Of a DNA stretch of 26,338 bases, positions 1-5,948 are shown piece by piece (the stretch's first letter is position 1; each line of letters starts with the position of its first letter). The notes below the pieces were generated by a model. That model worked only from the letters and a program-made list of their open reading frames with translations, was not told the DNA's origin and did not search any database. The DNA lies in IMG/VR virus record IMGVR_UViG_3300031772_000240, positions 1-26,338 of that record. One strand, written 5' to 3'. This DNA is from a virus. The translations under genes and the position numbers were made by a program.

Positions 1-1
1 A

Positions 2-196
2 TGCGAGATAGGGCTGGACTTGCGCGACGGCGAGGCGTGGTGCTCTCACTGCGACGGCGTGTTCACGCGGCTCACCACGCGGCTCAGGGCGGTGTGCTGG
101 CAGCGTCGGGCGTTCCCTGGTGCGCGGCACGTTGATGGTGTGGTAGTGTTCGAAGCGCGCGGCAACGAAGCGCAGGAAGGCGAAACGGATGAATAA
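2..196 (+). CDS. Partial small Cys-rich protein, 3' end only
   Basis: The reading frame is open from the window edge and stops at TAA 194-196, so the N-terminus lies outside the window. About 64 residues are visible. They contain a Cys-x-x-Cys pair inside WCSHCDGVF and another Cys in the AVCW segment, which suggests a small zinc-ribbon or metal-binding fold like other miniproteins in this cluster. The 3' end overlaps the start of the next gene by eight bases, the normal arrangement for co-transcribed phage genes. No function can be assigned. The polar, Glu-rich tail is consistent with a free cytoplasmic protein. Confidence 0.6.
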   Translation, partial: CEIGLDLRDGEAWCSHCDGVFTRLTTRLRAVCWQRRAFPGARHVDGVVVFEARGNEAQEGETDE

Positions 197-695
197 GGGG
201 TTTGAGGTCGGTGATGCTGTGGAGTATCGGGGACGCTCGGCGTCGACCATCAGGCCGTGGCTTGAGGGCGTCGTGGACGGGGTGTTTCTTGAGGGCTTGA
301 GGATTCGCTCGCTCGGTGGCCGGGTGGTCGTACACACCGTTCGGCTTGCGGACGTGCGTCGCTCGCGCAAGCGCAAGGAGGTGAGTGAGATGCGCATTGC
401 CCCGAAGGGCGCTGCGGCTCGCGGTCCCGCTCGGAACGAAGCCTACCTGGCATACGTTCGCGCCAAACCGTGCGCTGGCTGCGCGGCTCCTGGTCCCAGC
501 GATCCGCACCACTATGGGCTGCGCGGCGTCGCTCAGAAGGCAAGCGACTACCAGACCACTCCGCTCTGCAGGCGTTGCCACGATTCATTCCACGACACCC
601 GGGAGTTGCCCGGGCGCAACGTCGCAGAGACACGCGGCGATCTCCTGGCGGCTCAGGTCGCGCTCCTGGTGCGCTGGATCGAGGTCGGAGCATGA
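189..695 (+). CDS. HNH endonuclease-like protein with N-terminal basic extension
   Basis: This 168-residue protein carries a Cys/His cluster of the phage HNH class: Cys95-x-x-Cys98, the pair His107-His108, then Cys127-x-x-Cys130-His131 and His135 in a PLCRRCHDSFH context. Families with this layout (DUF968 and Ref-like nucleases) are metal-dependent DNA nucleases that act in phage recombination or packaging. The first 65 residues form a separate small beta-rich, basic segment (VGDAVEYRG near residues 7-15). A very strong ribosome site, AAGGAGGTGAG at 375-385, precedes an in-frame ATG at 390. A shorter 101-residue HNH-only product is therefore plausible. It overlaps both neighbours. The nuclease-fold call is fairly secure; the biological role is inferred. 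Confidence 0.75.
   Translation: MNKGFEVGDAVEYRGRSASTIRPWLEGVVDGVFLEGLRIRSLGGRVVVHTVRLADVRRSRKRKEVSEMRIAPKGAAARGPARNEAYLAYVRAKPCAGCAAPGPSDPHHYGLRGVAQKASDYQTTPLCRRCHDSFHDTRELPGRNVAETRGDLLAAQVALLVRWIEVGA
375..392 (+). promoter_or_regulatory. Strong internal ribosome binding site before in-frame ATG 390
   Basis: AAGGAGGTGAG (375-385) is nearly a full anti-SD complement and ends four bases before an ATG at 390, in the same frame as the gene starting at 189. It would give an HNH-only protein of 101 residues. Either the true start is 390 and the upstream frame is a short separate reading frame without its own stop, or two nested products are made. Confidence 0.5.
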
Positions 696-1009
696 ACGCT
701 CAGCTGTGCCTGGACGAGTGGGACGAGCGTGAGCGGGTGCTTGATGCGCTTCATGTGGTGCGCGCTCGACTGGTGGGCGAGGCTCACATCGTAGCTGGCA
801 AACTTGCGCTCCAGCACGGCGGCGTGACGTCGCCCGAAGTCCTGGGAGAGCTATCGCGCATCGGATATGCCGACGACCTGGCGCGCGTCGACCACCGCTT
901 TATGGGCGCTGTATTTCGTGGCCAGGAATGGGAACGTGTTGCCTGGCGGTCTGGTCCCGAATCGGGTGCATCGCACTGCAGGCCAGTCGCGGTCTGGAGG
1001 CTCCGATGA
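692..1009 (+). CDS. Small winged-helix-like phage protein (GAVFR motif)
   Basis: This 105-residue protein starts at ATG 692, which overlaps the stop of the HNH gene. Its second half contains the pattern VTSPEVLGEL, a short spacer, DHRFMGAVFR, then a terminal PVAVWRLR. I recognise this arrangement from a widespread family of small phage proteins that look like winged helix-turn-helix modules. They usually sit among early or replication genes and have no proven activity. The N-terminal 40 residues are predicted helical and charged. Its position between the HNH nuclease and a zinc-ribbon protein suggests a nucleic-acid-binding role, but this is inference. It overlaps the next gene by four bases (ATGA). 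Confidence 0.7.
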   Translation: MNAQLCLDEWDERERVLDALHVVRARLVGEAHIVAGKLALQHGGVTSPEVLGELSRIGYADDLARVDHRFMGAVFRGQEWERVAWRSGPESGASHCRPVAVWRLR

Positions 1010-1275
1010 GCGTCCCATGTCGGTCCTGCAAAGCCGATATCTTCTGGGCCGTCACGGTCAACGGAAAGGCCATCCCGCTCGACGCCATGCCCGACCCGGC
1101 TGGCGTGATGGTGCTCCGCGCTCCCGAGGGAATGCCCGAGGACCAGGAAAGCTACGACGAGCCGATGCGGGCGCTTCACGTTTCGTCGCTGCGGATCACC
1201 CCGGAGAGCGGCGACAGATACACGTCGCACTTCGCTACATGCCCAAACGCGAAGCAGCACAGGAGAAGCCGATGA
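1006..1275 (+). CDS. Small zinc-ribbon-like phage protein
   Basis: This 89-residue protein starts at ATG 1006, with GGAGG at 996-1000 as ribosome site. An N-terminal Cys-x-x-Cys (CRSCKADIFW) is followed by a short strand pattern (NGKAIPLDAMPDPAGVMVL) and a C-terminal His-x4-Cys (HFATCPNA), the expected spacing for a compact zinc site. This is a common small family in phages of high-GC hosts: one metal-binding half at each end, with a conserved Gly-Lys-x-x-Pro-Leu-Asp turn. Function is unknown; nucleic-acid binding is the usual guess. It is part of the tightly overlapped cluster. Confidence 0.7.
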   Translation: MSVPCRSCKADIFWAVTVNGKAIPLDAMPDPAGVMVLRAPEGMPEDQESYDEPMRALHVSSLRITPESGDRYTSHFATCPNAKQHRRSR

Positions 1276-1553
1276 TCACCCGGGAAACAACCGCAGCCGA
1301 AGCCAAGATCCCAGCGGCCACCCTGGAAGCGCTCAAGCGCTACGTCCTGGACGGCAAGCTGGACGACAATCAGTTTGTCGAGGCGTTGCTCTGCAACGAT
1401 CTCCGGCGCACGTTCGGCGTGGCCGACGCTACCAACGCTCCTGCCATCGGTGCTTGCGTGCTTTTCTGCCACTGGGAAATCCCCGGGCAGTGCTGGGGCT
1501 CTCGGGATGCTGTGCTGCGCTGGACACGTCGCGACCGCGACGACGCAGAGTGA
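1272..1553 (+). CDS. Conserved small phage protein of unknown function
   Basis: This 93-residue protein starts at ATG 1272, preceded by AGGAGAAG. Its core reads LKRYVLDGKLDDNQFVEALL, then CNDLRRTFGVAD, and ends with a Cys-Trp-Gly-Ser followed by a Trp. This layout matches a small phage family I have seen repeatedly near early or middle genes (an amphipathic helix, an N-D-L turn, then a Trp-rich end). The family has no experimentally known role to my knowledge. The protein is soluble and probably helical. It overlaps both neighbours by 4 bases. The coding call is good; the function is open. Confidence 0.65.
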   Translation: MITRETTAAEAKIPAATLEALKRYVLDGKLDDNQFVEALLCNDLRRTFGVADATNAPAIGACVLFCHWEIPGQCWGSRDAVLRWTRRDRDDAE

Positions 1554-1747
1554 ACCTCGCCATGCTGCCTGCCTACTCCAACTCCCACCCGTGCCCCAAG
1601 TGCTCCGGCAAGCGCACCGCTCGCGCTTCCCAGCGCTCTCCCGGCAAACGATCCACCACTGAAGTCTGGCTCTGTCAGGAGTGCCAACACGCTTTCAACA
1701 TCGCGCTCCCAGCGCTCACACTTCGGGAGGTGAAGAATGCCAAGTGA
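1550..1747 (+). CDS. Zinc-ribbon miniprotein
   Basis: The frame can start at GTG 1550 (overlapping the previous stop) or ATG 1562; no strong ribosome site settles this. The product is 61-65 residues with two Cys-x-x-Cys knuckles, CPKCSGKR and LCQECQHAF, separated by about 25 residues. This is the classic zinc-ribbon spacing used by transcription-factor and primase-type ribbons. The basic stretch between the knuckles fits nucleic-acid contact. The protein ends inside the start region of the next gene (11-base overlap). The specific role is unknown. Confidence 0.65.
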   Translation: MNLAMLPAYSNSHPCPKCSGKRTARASQRSPGKRSTTEVWLCQECQHAFNIALPALTLREVKNAK

Positions 1748-2309
1748 TACCGAAAAGCCTACCAAGGACGTGCTTGGTTCCAGGCGCTACCAGGACTTGA
1801 CGGCTTACGAGCGCGGCGAGGCACTGGCGCTGGCCGATGAGTTGATGCTGCGCATGGTCATCCCGCGTCGCATCGTGGCGGCGCTCCGGCAGCAGTACTC
1901 AATCAGCGGCGGGTGCGCCAAGCGCTTGCTCGACCAGGCGGGTGAGGCGGTCGACAAAGTGATCTCCACGGGGCTCGCTCGGCGGCGCGAGCAGCACATC
2001 AGGGCTCAGTGTCGCCTGTACGAGCGAGCCTGGACCGATGGCAAGCTGTCTATCTGCCTGGGGGTGCTCCGCGCCATTGCCGAAGTCGAGGGCTTCAACC
2101 GGCCAATCCAAATTGAAACGACCGCTACGGGCGTCGGCGCTGGCGAGGTGTCGGCCTGGGAACGCGATGCGGCTGGACGTCCACCTGGCGACATTCAGCA
2201 CTACCTGGCACATGGATGCTGGCCTGAAGAATCCCCCAATCCGCCAAACGGCTCCGGCGCTCCCGACGCCACGGCTGCGAGGTTTGTGTTCCCACTGACG
2301 AGGCACTGA
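1737..2309 (+). CDS. Helical DNA-binding protein, possible small terminase-like
   Basis: This 190-residue protein has a good ribosome site (GGGAGGTGAAG) directly before ATG 1737. The N-terminal half holds a helix-turn-helix-like segment (VAALRQQYSISGGCAKRLLD, about residues 44-63). It is followed by a long helical region with REQHIRAQ, DGKLSICLGVLRAIAEVEG and NRP. HTH plus the 'many-times-tested helical pair then GxNxP' pattern resembles small terminase subunits or phage recombination/DNA-binding proteins. The C-terminal 50 residues are proline- and glycine-rich and likely disordered. It lies 5.6 kb upstream of the large terminase, which is unusual for TerS, so the assignment is tentative. 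A generic DNA-binding protein is the main alternative. Confidence 0.55.
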   Translation: MPSDTEKPTKDVLGSRRYQDLTAYERGEALALADELMLRMVIPRRIVAALRQQYSISGGCAKRLLDQAGEAVDKVISTGLARRREQHIRAQCRLYERAWTDGKLSICLGVLRAIAEVEGFNRPIQIETTATGVGAGEVSAWERDAAGRPPGDIQHYLAHGCWPEESPNPPNGSGAPDATAARFVFPLTRH

Positions 2310-2311
2310 AT

Positions 2312-2644
2312 ATGGCAAACGATGAAAACGAGCGTCCACGGCTTGAGCGGGTAGCCGGAAAACTGGCTCAGCTGGAACGGATGGCTGAATACCGGGAGTC
2401 CAAGATTAAAGCCGGTGCCCTCACTGGCGACGGTCATTTTCTCAAGGCCGAAGCCAGTGCGCTCCGGGCTGCCTGCGATGCGCTGCGCTGGCACCAGGCT
2501 GAAGTCAACGGGCTCGACCAGCCGATTCTGGCGTTGCAGGAGGTTCTGGACGTGGTGCGCTCCGAGGTCGGGGAACGGGCGTCGGTAGCGATCATGGCCG
2601 TGCTACAACGTGCCGACCGCGTGCTCGCGGAGTGGGACGCCTGA
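2312..2644 (+). CDS. Hypothetical helical protein
   Basis: This 110-residue protein starts at ATG 2312, three bases after the preceding stop, without a convincing ribosome site, so translational coupling is likely. The sequence is almost entirely charged helix, with heptad-like Leu/Ala spacing around residues 10-60 and again at 75-105 (LALQEVLDVVRSEVGERAS). A short coiled-coil or helical bundle is the likely fold. No catalytic motif, Cys cluster or membrane segment is seen and I do not recognise the family. Its stop overlaps the next start by one base. Confidence 0.6.
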   Translation: MANDENERPRLERVAGKLAQLERMAEYRESKIKAGALTGDGHFLKAEASALRAACDALRWHQAEVNGLDQPILALQEVLDVVRSEVGERASVAIMAVLQRADRVLAEWDA

Positions 2645-2949
2645 TGGAAGTCTCACGGCAACCATCCCTGGCTCAGATTCGTGCGCTGGCGGCGAAGCTG
2701 GAAGCCGAGGACCGCCGCATCCAGGCCGCCAAGGCCAAGGTCGCCGCTGGCGCTCCCAACATGGAGATTATCTGGGATCGGGTACGCACTCCGGCGACCC
2801 GGCTCATCGTTGCTGGCTTGCAGCAACACCGGGCGCAGGCCACACCGCACTCCCGGCGTGCCTGGTCGGCGCTGTGCAGGCGTGCGCTGCGCCACGGCTT
2901 GCTCCGCTCGGTTGAGGCATCGACGGCTCCTGACGGGGCTCAGGAATAG
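2644..2949 (+). CDS. Hypothetical basic protein
   Basis: The start is placed at ATG 2644 because it forms a TGATG junction with the upstream gene; a GTG at 2632 in the same frame is possible but overlaps more. The 101-residue product is basic and Ala/Arg-rich, with a helical N-terminus (LAQIRALAAKLEAEDRRIQA) and a second basic helix near HSRRAWSALCRRALRHG. It could bind nucleic acid through charge, but no known domain is visible. It is the last gene before a 95-bp spacer with an inverted repeat and promoter-like boxes, so it may end the first transcription unit. Confidence 0.55.
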   Translation: MEVSRQPSLAQIRALAAKLEAEDRRIQAAKAKVAAGAPNMEIIWDRVRTPATRLIVAGLQQHRAQATPHSRRAWSALCRRALRHGLLRSVEASTAPDGAQE

Positions 2950-2969
2950 GCTGGCTGAAAGGCGGCGTC

Positions 2970-3012
2970 GGTCACTTGCGATCGATAGCCGAGTGACCTA
3001 GTGTCTCACTTG
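2970..3012 (+). promoter_or_regulatory. Promoter/operator-like spacer with inverted repeat
   Basis: GGTCACT (2970-2976) and AGTGACC (2992-2998) form a perfect 7-bp inverted repeat with a 15-base spacer. TCACTTG occurs at 2973-2979 and again at 3006-3012, and AGTG-TCT-CACT (3000-3010) is a second small palindrome. The repeat overlaps promoter-like boxes TTGCGA (2976-2981) and TAGTGT (2999-3004), spaced 17 bases apart. A repressor binding here would cover the promoter of the gene that starts at 3045. The symmetry is seen directly; the promoter and operator roles are inferred. Confidence 0.5.
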
Positions 3013-3044
3013 TCGGCGTTGTGTCGGCGGTAAGGAGTTTGCTG

Positions 3045-3815
3045 GTGGCTCATGTGAGGAAAGTGATCGAATCCGGCGGGGTGATGGCTGTCCTGCTGAA
3101 TGCTGGGGTGGACCTGCGAGATGCGTTTGTCGTGTCTAAGGCGGTTAGCTCCGGCGAGGTGTCGATGGCATTCGTATGGGAGAGCGGGATCATCGCGCCC
3201 AAGGAAATGGTGGCGCTTCTGGCCTACGCTCGGGTGCCAAGGTCGCTGCAATGGCACGCGGCGTGGCACGCGATCTCCTGGGTAGGGAATCCCGGCGCAC
3301 CTCCTGGCGAGGAAGCGGGCGCAGAGCGCTTTCAGCCCTGGCAGGGCTTGGCCGACGCGGTGCTGTCCTGGTCAAGCGATATGTGGTCCATGCGCGGCGC
3401 GGCTCCACCCGCGTCCATGCCGGTGCCCAACAACCGGGTGCTGCGCCACCAGGTCACGGCGCACGCGATGCGCGTCGGCCCGAGCGTCCGCGCATTTGAC
3501 TTGTCGCTGGCGCGGTCGATGTTCGGCTTGCTCGAAACGTGCGGCGTCGGTGCGTGCGACTGCGGCGAGGCTCACCAGGCTGAGTTCGACGCCCTGATGG
3601 CGCGCTCTATCTACAGCATCGTGGAATCGATGACGCTCGGCGCTGGGCTGGATATCGCCAAGGCTCCGCAGGGCGACGAGGCTGAGCAGGCCGCGCAGAA
3701 GGCGCTCTACGGTAGCTGCGCACGCCAGGTCAGCAGGCTGATAGCCAGCGTGGTCGGCTGGGACGTGGTGCTGGACGGCGAAGTCTTAAGCGACGCTCCT
3801 GGGGGTGCAGCATGA
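3045..3815 (+). CDS. Hypothetical protein, first gene after the operator-like spacer
   Basis: GTG 3045 is chosen because AAGGAG (3032-3037) lies seven bases upstream; a GTG at 3021 in the same frame has no ribosome site. The 256-residue product has a hydrophobic helical N-terminal third (VIESGGVMAVLLNAGVDL). A Trp-rich middle follows (AAWHAISWVGN, QPWQGLADAVLSW, SDMWSM), then a Cys-rich stretch TCGVGACDCGEAHQAEF with four Cys/His candidates for metal binding. The C-terminal half is helical. I do not recognise the family. It begins what may be a separately regulated operon running towards the terminase. Confidence 0.6.
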   Translation: MAHVRKVIESGGVMAVLLNAGVDLRDAFVVSKAVSSGEVSMAFVWESGIIAPKEMVALLAYARVPRSLQWHAAWHAISWVGNPGAPPGEEAGAERFQPWQGLADAVLSWSSDMWSMRGAAPPASMPVPNNRVLRHQVTAHAMRVGPSVRAFDLSLARSMFGLLETCGVGACDCGEAHQAEFDALMARSIYSIVESMTLGAGLDIAKAPQGDEAEQAAQKALYGSCARQVSRLIASVVGWDVVLDGEVLSDAPGGAA

Positions 3816-3910
3816 CCGCTCGGGTGCTTTGGGGCGTGGTCGAGCTTGTCGTGTGCGCGGCGTTTCTCCTGGTGCTGGCGCTCGCGGCTGGCGGCGGGGT
3901 TTCGCCATGA
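3812..3910 (+). CDS. 32-residue single-pass membrane peptide
   Basis: ATG 3812 overlaps the upstream stop (ATGA) and the TGA at 3908-3910 overlaps the next ATG at 3907, so the frame fits the local coupling pattern at both ends. GGGGGTG about eight bases upstream is a usable ribosome site. The peptide has a short polar head, then about 20 hydrophobic residues (VVELVVCAAFLLVLALAAGG), a textbook single transmembrane helix. Such phage peptides can act as membrane-targeted inhibitors or lysis accessories, but no motif points to either. It is small, so the coding call rests on the overlaps. Confidence 0.55.
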   Translation: MTARVLWGVVELVVCAAFLLVLALAAGGGVSP

Positions 3911-4170
3911 CCGACCCGAAAAGCCGGGTGACCGATGTCGCCACCATTCAGGCGATGTCGAACCTCATCGCGGAGGCTGGCCGGTTTGGCGGTCGGCGGT
4001 TCCCGCTCCTGGGGGAACTGGCGGCTCAAGTCCACACGTTCTACGGCGAGGAAAAGCGGCTCCGGCTCATCCGGGAACTGCACGACCTGGCTCGGGCGCT
4101 GGAGTCGCGACGCTCCGAGGACGTGCAGGATGCTCGGCGCTCGGCGCTGAGCGGGAGGTTCCGGCCATGA
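3907..4170 (+). CDS. Hypothetical small basic protein
   Basis: ATG 3907 overlaps the stop of the membrane peptide. The 87-residue product is charged and largely helical, with the segment MSNLIAEAGRFGGRRFPLLG followed by ELAAQVHTFYGEEKRLRLIR. No Cys cluster, membrane segment or catalytic motif is present. The family is not recognised. Position and coupling imply co-expression with the MazG-type gene that overlaps its 3' end by four bases. Confidence 0.6.
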   Translation: MTDPKSRVTDVATIQAMSNLIAEAGRFGGRRFPLLGELAAQVHTFYGEEKRLRLIRELHDLARALESRRSEDVQDARRSALSGRFRP

Positions 4171-4919
4171 AAGTCTCGCTCTATCCCTTGCTCGATTGCG
4201 GGCGCTGCGGAATCCCCACCGAGCATCGGTGCCTGGGTGGCTACCAGCGCTCCACCGGGGCGCTCACCTACGAGTGCATCGCTTGTCACTCCATTCGCCA
4301 AGGCCGGGGCACCGAGATTGAAATGCCAGCTGCGGTTCCCGGGGTCGGGGAAGAGGCGGTGCTCGCTCTGCTCAAGGATGTGGATGCGCGAGCCCTGGAG
4401 TCGGAGGTTGCTCGCTTGCTCCGGCGAGAGGCGACTCTCCTGGTCGAGATTGAGCGCCTACAGGTCCAGGTCGATGACGAAGGCGCTGAAGCCGAAGTGA
4501 CCCGGCTGCATGAGGCGTTGCTGGGTCAGGAACGCGCGACCGACAACGTGCGTGCGTTGCTGATCGCGGCTCGGGCCGAGATTGAGAACCTACAACCACG
4601 CACCGACCGAGCCGACGCCCTATACGCCGAAGCGGTGAGAGCCTGGGGCGCTGACGCTCAGCTGGACATGGTCGTGGAAGAATGCGCGGAACTGATCGTG
4701 GCGATGCAGCACTTGCTGCGCGGGCGCTCTGCCAGCACTCGCTCGGTGATCGAGGAACTGGCCGACGTGACGATTATGGCGGCTCAGGCGCGGCTCATCG
4801 TCGGCGCGGAGATGGTAGACCGGGCAATCGCAGGAAAGCTGTTCAGGCTGCGCGAGCGGCTGGACGAGCACAGCGTCGAGCGGTGTCGGGTTCAATCAAT
4901 CGTGAAAGGGGAGGGCTGA
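4167..4919 (+). CDS. Zinc ribbon - coiled coil - MazG-like pyrophosphohydrolase
   Basis: This 250-residue protein starts at ATG 4167, with GGGAGG at 4153-4158. Three parts are visible. Residues 11-40 hold Cys11-x-x-Cys14 and Cys37-x-x-Cys40, a zinc ribbon. Residues 68-145 form a Leu/Glu-rich coiled coil. Residues 150-235 carry EECAEL (171-176) and EELADV (196-201), the paired Glu-x-x-Glu and Glu-x-x-Asp metal sites of all-alpha NTP pyrophosphohydrolases. MazG-family enzymes hydrolyse NTPs or dNTPs to monophosphates, and phage versions may cleanse nucleotide pools or lower alarmones. The N-terminal fusion is unusual and may target the enzyme to nucleic acid or a partner. Fold confidence is high; substrate is unknown. 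Confidence 0.75.
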   Translation: MKVSLYPLLDCGRCGIPTEHRCLGGYQRSTGALTYECIACHSIRQGRGTEIEMPAAVPGVGEEAVLALLKDVDARALESEVARLLRREATLLVEIERLQVQVDDEGAEAEVTRLHEALLGQERATDNVRALLIAARAEIENLQPRTDRADALYAEAVRAWGADAQLDMVVEECAELIVAMQHLLRGRSASTRSVIEELADVTIMAAQARLIVGAEMVDRAIAGKLFRLRERLDEHSVERCRVQSIVKGEG

Positions 4920-4922
4920 GTT

Positions 4923-5117
4923 ATGGCGGCGAGGCGTGATCATCAGGGCGCGTGCAAGACGTGCCTAATCGTGTGGTCCTGGCGTGGCCTGATCGGGTTC
5001 CGCCTGGCATCGTGCCCAAGGTGTGGGCTGGCTCTGGTGCGGGCGTTCCCGGGCACGAAGGGCGAGCGCATCAATGCCATCCCGGCGTTCCGCGACATGG
5101 AGGTGTTCAGTGAGTGA
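4923..5117 (+). CDS. Zinc-ribbon miniprotein
   Basis: This 64-residue protein starts at ATG 4923, behind a good ribosome site (AAAGGGGAGGG, 4905-4914). It has two Cys-x-x-Cys pairs, CKTCLIVW and CPRCGLALV, about 17 residues apart, with aromatic residues between them: a compact two-knuckle zinc ribbon. It is related in style, though not obviously in sequence, to the ribbons at 1006-1275 and 1550-1747. Function unknown; nucleic-acid or protein binding is likely. Its 3' end overlaps the next gene by eight bases. Confidence 0.65.
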   Translation: MAARRDHQGACKTCLIVWSWRGLIGFRLASCPRCGLALVRAFPGTKGERINAIPAFRDMEVFSE

Positions 5118-5457
5118 GCAAGGCGAAAATCAGGATCGCGCTGACCACGAGGCGATGGTGCGGGACGTGGCGCGCACGCTGGAGTGCGACGAGGCGCTTC
5201 TGGCGTCGCTCAAGGCGGTGCTGAGCGCTTGCGTGGTTCAGGCGGGGCTGAAGAATCTACCACCCGCTGCGGTGGTCGCTTCGATGGCATCCCTCATGGG
5301 CGTCGGTGTGCGGCACTCGGCTACGCAGGAGGAATACATGATGCTGGTCGACATGATGTACTCTCTCAGGCTGGACCTGCACGACAAGGGGCTGGCCAAG
5401 CGGGTGCTCATCGTGAATGGCCAGGAAACAACCTCCAAGCCTGGAGACGCGAACTGA
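5110..5457 (+). CDS. Hypothetical helical protein
   Basis: GTG 5110 is the chosen start because GGAGGT (5099-5104) precedes it at a normal distance and it overlaps the upstream stop. The 115-residue product begins with an acidic, polar tail, then a helical body (DEALLASLKAVLSACVVQAG, PAAVVASMASLMGVGV, EEYMMLVDMMYSLRLDLHD). The hydrophobic pattern fits a soluble helical bundle, not a membrane protein. The family is not recognised. Its stop overlaps by one base the start of the SpeD-like gene, so the two are probably translated together and could be partners. Confidence 0.6.
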   Translation: MSEQGENQDRADHEAMVRDVARTLECDEALLASLKAVLSACVVQAGLKNLPPAAVVASMASLMGVGVRHSATQEEYMMLVDMMYSLRLDLHDKGLAKRVLIVNGQETTSKPGDAN

Positions 5458-5948
5458 TGGAAGGCAAGCACGTCAAGGTTCTGGTGCGCGGGAACGCGAT
5501 CAAGCTCGGCAACCCAGACCGGGTGCATGCTTTTCTCGGGCTCGCGGTAGAACGGCTCGGGATGCGCGAACTGACCGAGGCGCGGGTGATCGACGTGCCT
5601 CTCCAGGTTCGGGCGCTCGGCGCGGTTCCGTTTGAGGACGAGGGCGGCGTCACCGCAGAGGGGTTCGGCGTCGCTCGGGCGGTGCGGGGCACAGTGCGCA
5701 GTCTGGCCGTCTCCTGGCTCGCAGGGCTGGCTCAGACGGCTCCGGCGCTGGTGGGCTCGGTGGTGCTGTCAACGAGTCATGTAGCGATCCACACCTGGCC
5801 GTTGCGGCGGCTCGCGGTGATTGACGTCTACTCATGCCGCGACTTCGATGAAGCCCTCCTGGGGGAACTGGCCGAGTCATGGTTTGAAGCCGACCGGGTG
5901 CTGGTGCGCGACCTGTCGTGGTCGCTTTCCTGGGACGAGGGAGAATGA
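5457..5948 (+). CDS. speD: S-adenosylmethionine decarboxylase (SpeD)-like pyruvoyl enzyme
   Basis: This 163-residue protein starts at ATG 5457 in a TGATG junction. The hallmark is STSHVAIHTWP (105-115) followed by AVIDVYSC (120-127), which aligns with the SpeD signature ESH-x-x-IHTWPE and the AxDxFTCG segment. SpeD proteins cleave themselves before the Ser to form a pyruvoyl cofactor. Here that Ser is Ser107, the proton-donor His is His112 and the catalytic Cys is Cys127; the Glu before the Ser is replaced by Thr106. The classical reaction decarboxylates AdoMet for polyamine synthesis, but some relatives decarboxylate ornithine or arginine. An extra 40-50 residues lie before the signature compared with the short bacterial form. 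The next gene is a predicted methyltransferase. Family call firm, substrate unknown. Confidence 0.75.
   Translation: MEGKHVKVLVRGNAIKLGNPDRVHAFLGLAVERLGMRELTEARVIDVPLQVRALGAVPFEDEGGVTAEGFGVARAVRGTVRSLAVSWLAGLAQTAPALVGSVVLSTSHVAIHTWPLRRLAVIDVYSCRDFDEALLGELAESWFEADRVLVRDLSWSLSWDEGE

Noticed and set aside
1-135. Alternative open frame starting with ATG at base 1
   Set aside because: The frame from base 2 gives a Cys-pair protein that overlaps the next gene in the usual way; the base-1 frame gives an Arg-rich peptide ending at 135 with no link to its neighbour.
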